Program-made: the position numbers and the translations under genes | In this document: piece after piece, positions 39,372 through 51,232 of the stretch | Numbering within the stretch: the stretch's first letter is position 1 | Layout of the letters: every line of letters starts with the position of its first letter | Notes under the pieces: generated by a model | What the model saw: only the letters and a program-made list of their open reading frames with translations | Databases searched by the model: none | What the model was told of the DNA's origin: nothing | Origin: Trichoplax sp. H2 | Lineage: Eukaryota > Placozoa > Uniplacotomia > Trichoplacea | Direction of reading: 5' to 3' | DNA length: 64,000 nucleotides | Assembly (NCBI GenBank): GCA_003344405.1 | Contig: NOWV01000002.1 | Coordinates: 1,302,001 to 1,366,000, forward strand

Positions 39372-42300
39372 TTAAAAATGGTCAATGTGGATGCTAATAA
39401 ATTCTTTATGGATCTGGTAATTTTCATTATCATCTTTATGTCGCTTTTCTGTACCTTGCACCAACATTAAATTACTCCATTGGCTAACACCACCTTTAAT
39501 TAAAGTATAAATAAACAGTAACACAAGAGTAAATATTTTTGCTGCAAAGTTTTGACAATCTTATGAAATTTTAGGTAAGATAAACGCTGCATCTATTCTA
39601 TACTGCGAGAACACAGCTTAAGATAATTACCTTCTGTATCATCGCTAGTTTTTAATGTAAAAGAAAAATCATTGCCGTTTGGAGCAGCAATAGCATGAGG
39701 TACGCGAACTTCTACTGACTTCATGAATTCAATACCACTAGGGCCACACATAACTAAAGGACTCAGTAGCTGTTCGCCTTTGCCTTTATCAACTGGTGAT
39801 GGAGAATCACGCTGATCTTGATAGACCTTAAAATAGAGATCTTGCTCTACACCTTCAGGAATAGCACCAGGTGGTATAATAATACGAACATCAGAGCTGG
39901 CACATGATAACGTTCCGCCAGCTGAAGTAAATACTCCATGTGCTGTTGCTAGAACAGTTTCATCGTCGGTAAAAAATTCACTGAAATGAAATATTTGAGT
40001 AGATAGTCAGATACAGCAATTCTACACTCGCTAATTTATGCTAATGATTCCATTGTCGTCCACTTTTGCATGCTATTTCGTGTCGACGAATAATGTTTTT
40101 ATGTAATAGCAGGAATATTACTACTTTATGCACTTGGTGACAGAATTACAGAGGCCATAATCAAATATGCTGTATCGCATTTGTAACACTCCATATTTTG
40201 TACTATGTAATAAATTAAGGGAAGCGTAACAACTTTTTTTGCGATTATTAAGTAGACTGAGAAATAAGATGCGATAAAGAATATCTTACTATTTACACCT
40301 TTGAATAGTTTAAGGTTAGTAGGATTTCGATTATGAGTGGGTAAAACCATTTCGACTATCATCATTTACATAATACTACTGTAAAACTGCTGATTAATTG
40401 CTATCAAGAAACACGTTTCAGTTTGTATGACCGATAAAATACTAAATATTTTAAATTATTACAAGCATAGCAAAGTACACACATATAGACTATATGATCT
40501 ATTTAAAGAATATACAGTACTATATCTACGTATGCGATTAGTAATGATAGTAAAGTATTATAGGAACTCTAGACGTAGTGATTACGTAAAATATCATGAA
40601 CATATTTCCAATTTATGATATAATAACTGCAATGCACTGTAAATTACCCGTTTCCAGCAAATTTACAAAGCAATTATTTATAAACATTGGTGTAGACATT
40701 ATATAGTCTCGAACCTCGACATATAAGATGAACTTGCCATGCTACTATCGATGCCATTCTCGCTATTCTTCCTAATAAAACTTTCACACTGTTCATCGGT
40801 TGAATAGCCATCTGCAGTGATAAAAGACATTTCATCAGCAGTCCTATAAGAAGTAACAGTACTTAATGAATCTGCATGAGATCTTGTAGCATCAACAGGG
40901 TCATTCATTTCTTGCGTATTCTTTATTTTCTTTTCCATACTATTATGTAAGTAATTATTATCCAATCTTGATAGATATCTATTATTATCATGCTTGTTAA
41001 GCTGATAAATATCATTGCTATGTTGGATAAGCCCATTAATAGATGTATCACTATGATCGTAAAATTTTAAAGGTGTTCTGTCATTATCTTCTTCCATTGA
41101 GTGATCTGACATTTCATCAGGTGTTAAAGTAGAATGATCACTTGCATCGCTTTCAGCGTCATAATTTAAGTCATCGACGTCAGCAATGCTAGAAAGATCT
41201 ACTATTGATTCAACTGCTGCACTTTCGTCTTCATTATCATCTGGTATGTTTTCATCATCATAATGTATCGATTTAACAGTTTCATTGTCTGGACTAGCGT
41301 AGCTTTCCTCGTAAGTTTCCTCGACAATATCGCTTGTTGTCTCTTGCAAATGATGATCGCTATCTTTAGAGTCGAAATCTAATGGTTGATCATCGTTATC
41401 TGAACTAACATTTTCTTCTATCATTTCCTCATATTGAGGAACCGAATGCTCGTCTTCTAATTCTGCTACCTCTATGTTTTCATCATATAGATGAGAATAA
41501 CCATTTTCTGCCTGGTGGGGCTGTTGACTTGGTAATGCATTACTTGAGGTATCTTCCATAGATCTTTCAATCATCGCTTGTGGATCATCAGATACCACTT
41601 GCATATCTTCTTGAGTAACCCGGTCATCATTAGATTCCCTTTCCTTGGTGTGATCATCGTCAGAAGTTTCAGGAGAAGAACTTAAGCTTCTAGTATCGAT
41701 TGATGGTTCATTCTTAATAGCCGAGTTCTGATTATGAAGGTTCCTTTTACTCTCTAATTCTTCATTATTGAATTTCGGCTCGACTTTGTCATGAAAAGAG
41801 TCCATATTTTCTTGATTTCTTGTTTCTTGAATTTTATCTCCCGGACTGTGCTCGGATGGTTTTGGGGCAACAAGTTTATTAGCACCATCATCAATATCGC
41901 GTTCTGACATATTAGGTACCTCTGTTTTTAGATTTTCATTACCATTTGGTGGATTTTTCTCATCCTCTGTTGGTGGATTGTTGAGAGGCAATGATGCACT
42001 ACTCGAATTTTGAGTAGGACCATTTAGTTTTCTTCTCCCAGTTGATATAACTACTCCGCGTTTACCAGATTGAATATCTTGCTTGGTACGTCGAAATGCC
42101 GTTGCGGTTATTGTAACCTTATTTGTTGCATTGACCTGACCTTTTCCTTCAGGAAATAGCTTTTGTCTTGAATTAGATCTTGCGTAACCAAATGTGCCCT
42201 TGGAAGGAATCTGCTGAGGTTTCGTACCATCAGCAACATCTTGGCGCTTATTGTTGGTGTTCCTAGGAGAATCGCTCGATCTTCTACTATGTAATATATC

Positions 42301-45300
42301 AGGAAATTTATCATTAGAAGGTGTTTGACTCGACAATTTTCCTTCGTTTGATGATGGAATATTTGATTTTTCTTCACTAAGAGATGGATTAGCAGATTTT
42401 TCCTTGATTAATAATTTACCGCTTGGTTTTTCCTGACTTGATGATTGCTCGCTTGGCTTTACTTTAGTTTCGTCTACAGCTGGTTTTTCTTTAAGTAATG
42501 GCTCATTATTTGACATACTTTTATTGGGTAAGTCATTAGATGAAGTTTTAGGGTCTTGATCACGCTGAGGGACAAGATCTGATTCATGAACAGTAAAGAT
42601 ATCTTCTGGTCTGATATGACTAGGTAAGATATCAACTGAAATTGCTTCTGCTTCAGCAATGGCACTTGTTTTCTTTACCCTTTCGTGGACTATTGGATGA
42701 GGTTCAATGGGATGACTATCATGATCGGTAGGAGTTTGGACTGACTTGGATGGAATAGTTTCACTCATTGGGCTGTTTGGATTGGAATTTTCGCTACCCC
42801 ATCCTAGACTTGCAGATAATCCTCGTTTCCTCGATTGTTGCCGACTATCACGCTTTCTAGGCCACTTTTCTAAATTAATTGCTTGCGGTTTACGAAGTGA
42901 AACCTCGTTTTCCTTCTCTTTAGCTTTGTCTTCATTTTTATCCGCATCAAATACTTCAGGATAAGCTCTTTCAGGAAGATTAGGATTCCCTGGATTCAAA
43001 TTACCATCTTCATCTTTTTTTATTTCCAAGCCTTTCATATTTTGTTCTGATATTGATCTGGGGACAAATCTATTTATATCTTCGTCTAAGCTTTTACTAG
43101 ATAATGAATGTGTGCGTCGTAGGTTTGGAATGGATTGATTCGCCGACAGTTGCGATAATGTTCTTAACTTTTGACGTAGGAGTAATAATTCGTCATCGTT
43201 CTCAGCTGCCTAAAGATCAATAAATCACATTAGGGATAGTTGAAAGAGGTTACGCCATTCTATAAATTGGAAATCATTTATTGACGGTTAACGCTAAGTT
43301 CTAATTTACCATTATTATCGAATGATCAACTATCTTATGCTCTATCTATGACTTACTTGATCTTCAAGCATCCAAATAGGTTCGAATTGCTGCTTAGTAA
43401 TTGAATTCTTGACAGCCATTAACCATGAATTACCAAGGTACATCATAATTTCATCTAGAAATAAGGGTTAAGTAGTTATTTGACCAGAGCAACGATATTA
43501 CACTATTTATCTATGAAGATTATCGCATGCATGGATGATCTAGTTGTAGGAACTTTATTGGATAAACGTAAAGTCTAAGAATGAAAATAGGTATATCATC
43601 GCAAGGTGTACCTGTAAACAAATGCTTATTTTCTTGCTGTTCTAAAAGCATTTTTTCATAAAGTTTCCTGGATTGTTTTGCTGCATGTTCATTAGAATAG
43701 CCTTTGAAGTCAATCATTAAGTCCCTAATCATGAAAATGCAATAGTTAAATCCCAATGGCAATCTTGGAAAATTTCAATTATAGTAATCGTTTTATAAAG
43801 CAATGGAAAACTTTCACTGCTTAATAACTTGATCAGGCATAATTTAAATTACTAGTATATTCAGCACAAAATAGATCCATGTTAATATAGCTTCTTCAAT
43901 AAGGCTAATCTTGGTAAACTACAACATCTTTACTAACCTGAGAACATATCTCGAATGAGGATAGGTGTAAATGACGATAGGATACAAGTGGGCACATGTC
44001 AGCTTATAAAGCGATGACATTTCCACTTCAAAAATACAATGTTTATTCTATAATATTAAAGGAATATAATTTTTGATCCATGTTTTATGTTCAGCTTATG
44101 ACATTGAATAATTGCATTTCAGGAATGATAAAAAAATGTGGAAAATGGCGAATAATGCAGCTTCTAATTTCTAAGAGAAGATACTAGATATAAATCAATT
44201 TTCAAAGATAAGTATTGCAAGTTTAAATTTACCTTTTTGGTAACATTTTTAATATCGCTGATTCGAATACCCTTCTTATCCGTAATAACTGTATCAAAAT
44301 CAATAATTTATTGCAAGCCATAATGATAGTTGAGAGATTTTTGATTATCGATATTTAATAAAAGTTAATTAAACTACAGTAGATATCTTTAGGGACGCCG
44401 AAAATTCTGTACTACAGTCAAGTTATACCTGGAGGTTCAAATTTTTCTGGTGTATCTTCCAATAATTTTTTCAGAACTACATCGGCAATAGGTCCAAGGA
44501 TGACCACGGGTCGAACAAAATTGGCTATAAATGCAGTTAAAATTAAGGAATATCTATTAGTAAAATTACGTACTATAACTGATGTTTGTTGTTAGCATCT
44601 CCTATCTGTCAGCACAAAGGATATTCTACTAAGAAAGCAGCATAAATGAATGCATTGCTATTACTCATGATGGTCAGTGATGAATATGGTTATTATAACG
44701 TATTTTTATATATTGAGGATATTCTGCTAGTGTGAAGCCGTACACTAATGCACGATTTTTAATTATGTGATCTAGGTAAATTTAAAGTATCCCAATAAGT
44801 AGGATCAATGTTAGATAGTACAACAAATCATAAATAAAATTAAAAGATTATTCTACTGATATTGATTTTTTGCTTACCTTCACGAAGGAGAACTTTATCA
44901 TATGCGGGAACGTCAGTTAAACTGTTACCTAATATATCAATTAACTCGTTAGATGGAAGCAGTTCTAATAGACAGTGATTAATCTATTCAATACTTATAT
45001 TTCACTCTTTCCTGTGCTAGAATTTTGCAATTGTACTAAGAATTGGGGATATACATGATGAGGTTCTTACCTTCATCTAATTTCTTTTCTGCTGATGGCA
45101 TACTGACTTGGACAGTATGCCGTCTTAATCTATCGACCTTCTTCTTAATTCTTTTTTTAATGACACTTCCAGCAGTTCTTTGTGCTGTTCTCACCTTCTG
45201 CTGTCCTTGGGATAAGGCAATTTGTTCGCCTCTAATTATTGTAATCATTTCATGATAACATAATATATTAAACAAGGTTAGTTTAGTAGCATTTTGGATA

Positions 45301-48300
45301 TTATTAAATTGGAAAATTTAAAGCCATTTCCCCTTGCATCAATAAAAATTACTATTCAGTTTACAGTAAGACTTATATTCTAAGATAGAGTATTATTCTG
45401 CGCTTCTACTTAAATGACATATATATTTTCCTAAATAGATTATGGATTGCATTGTCTAAGGAAGACTCTTCGTTATTAAAATAGTGGCACTGAATCAAAA
45501 TCTCGTGAACTGGAATACGATAACGAGAATATAATCCAGAAAAAGCTTTGATATGTTTAGTAAGATCCTGGTAGAACTGGCAAGAAACAAACTGTTACAT
45601 GACTAGTAATGGTTAATTCTATTCTAACAACAAGTATTACGGTTTTGATTGCAAAATAGTATCATTCGTCGATCTTTTCAACAGATATTAATCATAACTG
45701 ATAGCTTTTTGACAACTTATGGCGATATTAACTAAAGATAATTACTTATTAATAATCATGGCGTACCTTGCTTGATTAGGAATAATGCCGTAGTCTTTTT
45801 CCACGCCACGGCAATCTACTCGTTGAGCTTGCCATGATCCGATCACTCCGTTATACATGGTATCACGAACATGGAATATCTCTCCTTTTTTAAAAGTAAG
45901 CTCATTTAGAGCTATCCCATCGTAGTCGAAATTGCATCTAAGGTATATAGAAACCAAGTATTACTTAATAATTTACTGTTTTCGTAATATTTAACGGTCA
46001 ACTTAATAGTTGTTTAGAAAGAAAAATTCAATTTACGATACGCAAAATTTTCTATTTAAGCGACATCTATACCGTATGTAAAACGAGTCCCCTGGCGAAT
46101 CTCTAATTTCCGTGTAACCTATTTTTAGATTGACAAAGCTTAAGATTAACACAGTAATCATACTGAGATGATAGATTATGCGATTTATTATATATTCCAG
46201 CACAACTGTAGCTCAACTAACGTCTTGGTTTATGCTTCGCAAGTAATGAAATTCCTGAGCCAAGATCTAGCAGTACAAGAACAGCTTCTTCTCGGGTTAA
46301 TTTTTTTAGCTCGATACCATTTGCCTACAATAATAAAAATATTTGCAGGAAAGTTGAAGATCTGGGGATTTAGATTATCGAACAGATCAAGAACTGCATC
46401 TATTCATCTACAACTAAAGCGGATAAATTTACAAACATGGACTCGCATCTCAAAGTGTTCTCAAACATTACTATTTAGAAGGAACTAGGATCTCGATATG
46501 CTCTTGTAAAATTGCAACGCGCATTAGAATGTACTCGCATCTCAAAATACTCTTTCAAAATAAGACTTGGAATGAATATATTAAATATCGAAAGCTAATC
46601 CTAGCTTAATCAAAATTGTTTTTGGTATGATGATTTGAGCTAATGATGGAATTAACCTGTATAATTTCATCGCCAGCTTTTAACCCATTTATTTCGGCCG
46701 GACTATCTTTTTTGACGGAAGCAACAAATATTCCAACATCGTTGCCGCCAGCAATTTGAATACATAGATTGGTTTCTTTACGGAATTTGATTAATCTTGA
46801 TGTCGCATTCCTAGTGAATTTTTAAAATGGCGTCAAAAATTTATTTTTGGGTCACCGATTATTACAGTAGTTCTCAATGAGGATAGACAGCCTGCAACTT
46901 ACTCATCATCCGACGAGCATCGACTTTTCGCCTTGTCTTCAGCATTGCTTTTCTTGGGTGTTGAATCAACTACTTCAGGCAAAGGCATTGGACTTAATTG
47001 TGTACTGGTAGGTGTAGCAGTATTACTGCGAGGAGAAACTTGCAATGGCTGAGAATTCGTTTCAGCTAATTCTTGCTGTCTTGATGATGAAGGAGCTTCA
47101 TCGAAAGAAGTGTTAGTATTAATATCTTGATTTGTTCCTTGTTTTGTGTTCCCTAGTGAAAGCTGCAGGTTGGATTTATGTCTGCTTGGCCTCTCTGATT
47201 CCCTTTTTTTATTAATAAGTTGTACAGGCGGTGACGAATAGGTTGTATTCCTTGAAATCGATTGGATTTCGGTGCTTGATTTTGCTTCTCTACTAGTATG
47301 ACTTATTACATTTAATTCTAGAATAAAATTCATTAGTTCTCAATTAATTCGGACATTGAGTACACAGAGTTTCCTTTTCATGCGTGCGGCTACCAATATC
47401 GACATGGACGTGGATATGAATGAGTAATAGCATACTGGAGTGCATTTACAATTACAGTACTTACCACCTGGAGACGATTTGCTTGGAATTATTGCCGATG
47501 ATGTTTTAATTGGATTTTTCTCACTTCGAGAAGGATGACTGGCTATGACTAATTCCACACTATCGCTTTGGCTCATTAAATTTTCTAATACTGCGATCGA
47601 CATGTTTTCCACCTTAGTTCCATTTATCTGAAATATTGAAGATGATTAGAACAAGAGATGCACATGAAGCCGAAATAGGAGTAATATCATACTTTAAGGT
47701 AGTGATTGGCCGTTATGCTTAACTGTGATATATTAGTAGAGCAGCATGTAATTTTATCCACAAAAGTAGCAAAGTAGTTGAAGAATGATTAATTTAATTT
47801 AATGATCGAACCTCTTGAATGATATCGCCTTCATTAATGCGAGCATCTGATGCAGGACCACCTATTGTAACTCGTCTAGCTACAACTTGGAAACATAATT
47901 TCAATCCAAATCCTAAAGTGTCACAGCGATATTAAAAAATTTTTAGTAAAACTCCTTTGGTGATCATAATTCGACAAATAATAATATGGACTATGCTTTA
48001 GGACGTACCAATAGTCTTTTTGTGATGTTACTTACCAGATAATCGAGGATCAATGCTTCGAAATATTCTAACTTTCCTACCATTTAATGAATTTAAAGCT
48101 ACAAGTTCCTTTTTTCTTTTAACCAGCTAGTCATAAGTAAGTAGAAGTTAATGTTACTGTGCTATATTTGGTTTTTACTATATCATCAAATCGACTCTAT
48201 TTTAAAGGGAAAAAGTTAACAATCATTCATCACTTGTTTCTCTTACTATATCTACTCTTTGGCCAGTTTCTTTTAATGTTTTTACGGCAAATGCATGAGT

Positions 48301-49522
48301 AACATTAGCTAAAGATACATGGTTTACTTTTATTAAATGATCTTTTCGCCTGTAAAATATAAATGTAGTAAGATTTATTGTGAAGTAGTTTAGCATTTAG
48401 GTATTAAACTCACGCCCATCATACTAAGCAATTAGATATACGTATACCCAACAGCAATTATTTGTTACTTGCCCTATTTAAGCTTAAGATTGAAAATAGT
48501 TTTACGGTATTAAATAGATATCTAATAGAAAAATATTTATCATTTATGCTACTTAAGTAGATGCTAAAATGGTCTTATAGTATTAATTTTCTGAGATGAA
48601 TACTACGCGTCTTTGCAACTAAAATCGAGTAATAGGTTCCAATGTAACCTTTAATAATTAATATTTATAATTGTTAATTCGTGACTTCTACAGTGCAACT
48701 TAACATTAAAAAAACATGAGTAAGAAAGCACAGTACATATAAGTAGAATCAGAACCGATAAAAGGAATTCTCGGATTGAAAGAATGATAATGCACTGCTA
48801 TTTCGGTTTTAGATCTCGACAAAGTTTTAGCATGCTTGTAGTAATGGTAGTTTAATTGGTTCTACCTAGTGTAGGAGTCTAATAAGGAAGCTAAGGAAAA
48901 TTTTAAGACTGTAAGCTAAATTCTATGGTAATAATTCTAGCAATTAATATTGAATTAGTACTTAGATAACATTGACGAGTTTGCGTAGGTTTCGGATATT
49001 CATGATAAATGTTAATAATGGGAAATAAATTTATTATCATATGTGACAAATTACCTTAATTTACCATCGGCCGGACCGCCTTTTAAAACTTCTTTGACAA
49101 TAATGCCAACACTTTGATCGTCTGAGTAAGGGTTATCGATTCCTCCAGTTACCGCAAAGCCGCAGCTGTTCATTAATGGTGGCTAAAGGGAGAGGTAAGG
49201 GGATAAGTAATTATATGTGTAACGGGAAGGCTGATGGCATATTTAATAGAATCTCTTATTATATAATATATGTTAACTTGAGTTAAAATATTTCAGCAAT
49301 ATTATCCTTATCGAAAGGTAAGATTTTCATTAACTATGGTTCTGAGATAATTTAATGTAGGTTGTATATTCAAAGGATTTAACTTGGCTAGATGGCGTCT
49401 TGTTTACAATTTTTAGCGTGATTAATCTTGTTAATCACCGATACTGTAATTTATTATTCAATCTTTCATACCTTTTCTATAACCACCTGGATCATTTCAT
49501 ATTTTGAATCATTGGTGATTTT
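39372..49522 (-). CDS. TJP1: ZO-1/TJP tight-junction scaffold (PDZ1-3, SH3, GUK, ZU5)
   Basis: Twenty-one exons (39372-39493, 39631-39980, 40715-43209, 43357-43454, 43612-43724, 43938-44047, 44233-44288, 44429-44524, 44878-44964, 45071-45231, 45767-45937, 46073-46100, 46222-46324, 46657-46810, 46903-47317, 47465-47627, 47812-47912, 48036-48126, 48247-48349, 49055-49182, 49472-49522) sum to 1,732 codons; human ZO-1 is 1,748 aa. Order in protein: PDZ1 (CGFAVTGG, GGPADGKL), PDZ2 (SGFGLKL, INEGDIIQEINGTKVENMS), a Ser-rich linker, PDZ3 (IQIAGGNDVGIFVA), SH3 (RCNFDYDG...GSWQAQRVD), GUK (RPVVILGPIADV, lacking a kinase P-loop as in MAGUKs), a 2.5-kb exon of disordered acidic/Ser-rich sequence, ZU5 (IIIPPGAIPEGVEQDLYFKV, LLSPLVMCGPSG) and the ZO-type C-terminus ISIHIDHF. 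Membrane-associated scaffold at cell junctions in other animals. The start is uncertain: an in-frame TAG abuts the 49472-49522 exon, so translation begins either at the ATG at 49495 or in an upstream exon. The 28-nt exon 46073-46100 is chosen by phase. Confidence 0.95.
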
Positions 49523-50227
49523 CTATTTGAAAAAAATATACAGTGATAAAATTCAATATAAACTCGATAATTAAAACTAACATGATATAATTAAATTGCT
49601 ATCTTTGGCCGGCCCATGGTCAATGATATTGTAATATCGCGTACTACACATTCATCTATAGCTTGATGAATATTGTAACATTTTGTGGCTTGCATATTAA
49701 TGATGAATTCTATAAGCTACTTTAATCGCTTAATCCTCCCTTATAGTATATAAATAGAAAAACATTGGGTATTGCCAAGTTTAGTAGAAGGCAGTATAAG
49801 ATGTTGCCGCCGTTAAAAATTGGCAGTTATTACGCGATGCTAAATATCCGTTGAATGGTAAAGCTATGATAAATAAATTAACGTCTTAGCATAGGTTATG
49901 TTGAGCTAGGTATCTATAATGAAAACCACTTGTAAATAATTCGATTTACTCTTAGCTAAAATAAGCATCATAATAATTATATCACCGTTATACTGTACTT
50001 GCATCTTGTCATATTGCCTTTAATTAAACAATTTCATTATATCTCGACAGGAAATAAAGTAAATGTTGTTCACTCATGATGAAATATTTATAAAAGGGGA
50101 TTGTAGTTTTTGAGATATAAAAATTTGTAAATATAGGCATTATAGTTAAATTGAATTCATTATTGCAGCATCACTTTGAATAATTGACTATTGTATATCG
50201 TGAATAATTTAATTATCTTTAAATATG

Positions 50228-50289
50228 GACTTCTAGATTTACTCGTTTATGTGTAGTGTGTACAAGTGCATATAGTCGGTCTAGAAGTC
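50228..50289. repeat. Inverted repeat with GACTTCTAGA arms
   Basis: GACTTCTAGA at 50228-50237 pairs with TCTAGAAGTC at 50280-50289 across a 42-nt spacer. A third copy of the arm (GACTTCTAGATG) lies at about 50468, and the same word occurs in the hairpin at 37.1 kb. Confidence 0.7.
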
Positions 50290-51049
50290 AATATCTTAAA
50301 CCAGAATATGGTACGATGTGGTAACAGTCCTAATTAAATGTCAGAATCTTTGAACTACATTTCAGAATGACATTAATGAAATTGAAAAATATGCGGCATT
50401 TTGCATCGATGACTTTTCTGCCATCTGAGCAACAATTAGACATTGTTTCAAATTTAATCATCTTGTCGACTTCTAGATGTTCAGGGACAAATTATTAAAT
50501 TCTTTAGGAAATCAATAGAGCATTATACAAGTTTAGAGCACTAACATACCGCCATTCATTTCATGTCAAAGATTATATATAAATGCTCATGTAATTCTAT
50601 AGGTCAGAAATTTTACTTCATTTTAGCCCACATGTCATGATAGTTCCTACGTCCAGTATCCAATATGGTCAAATACAACATATTTTCAGTTTATGTTCTT
50701 AACATAAGCTAGACAAGTTTTCGATAAGAATTAAGCTCTGAGACATGCTATTACTAAAATAAGTTAACTTGAATTTAGATTTACTACATTCCTCCAATCT
50801 TGATAGTTTTTCTACAGATATATTCGAAATATCCTGCGATATATTCAATATTAACATAAAAGTCCCTTTATTTGATTAAGCTGACATCTTTCAATGGAGA
50901 TTCAAATTCAGGGATTCACTATAGCAGAAATTAGTTCAGTAAACTTATTTTAAATTATGATACGATATCATTATTATTTTCGTAACCGTGATAAGTTTAA
51001 TAAGTCATGAAAGAAAATAAAGTGCTTTGTTTGAAATGTTTAAACGTAT

Positions 51050-51232
51050 TTATAAGATGATTGAGATAAAAATTTTCAAATTGGCTGAAGCAGAAGAGTT
51101 TAAACTGACGTCATGACTAAGGGATTGGCTATTAATTATCACTGGATATTCTTCCAAGGTTTGGACTGTGCATAGAAACAAAATAAAACTTATAATGCAT
51201 AGAAATGACTTCATTCCTATTTTCGATAGCAT
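51050..51232 (-). CDS. Small ORF with signal-peptide-like N-terminus, unconfirmed
   Basis: A 60-codon frame; from its second Met it reads MKSFLCIISFILFLCTVQT, a basic residue, hydrophobic core and polar exit typical of a signal peptide, followed by about 35 residues ending in a stop. No homologue or downstream exon is recognised, and short hydrophobic frames arise easily in AT-rich DNA. Could be a secreted small protein, a first exon, or chance. Confidence 0.12.
   Translation of the reverse strand: MLSKIGMKSFLCIISFILFLCTVQTLEEYPVIINSQSLSHDVSLNSSASANLKIFISIIL

Noticed and set aside
46101-46102. Alternative acceptor giving a 30-nt ZO exon (46073-46102)
   Set aside because: It breaks the phase with the upstream exon, which ends one base into a codon. 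The acceptor two bases further in gives a continuous frame.
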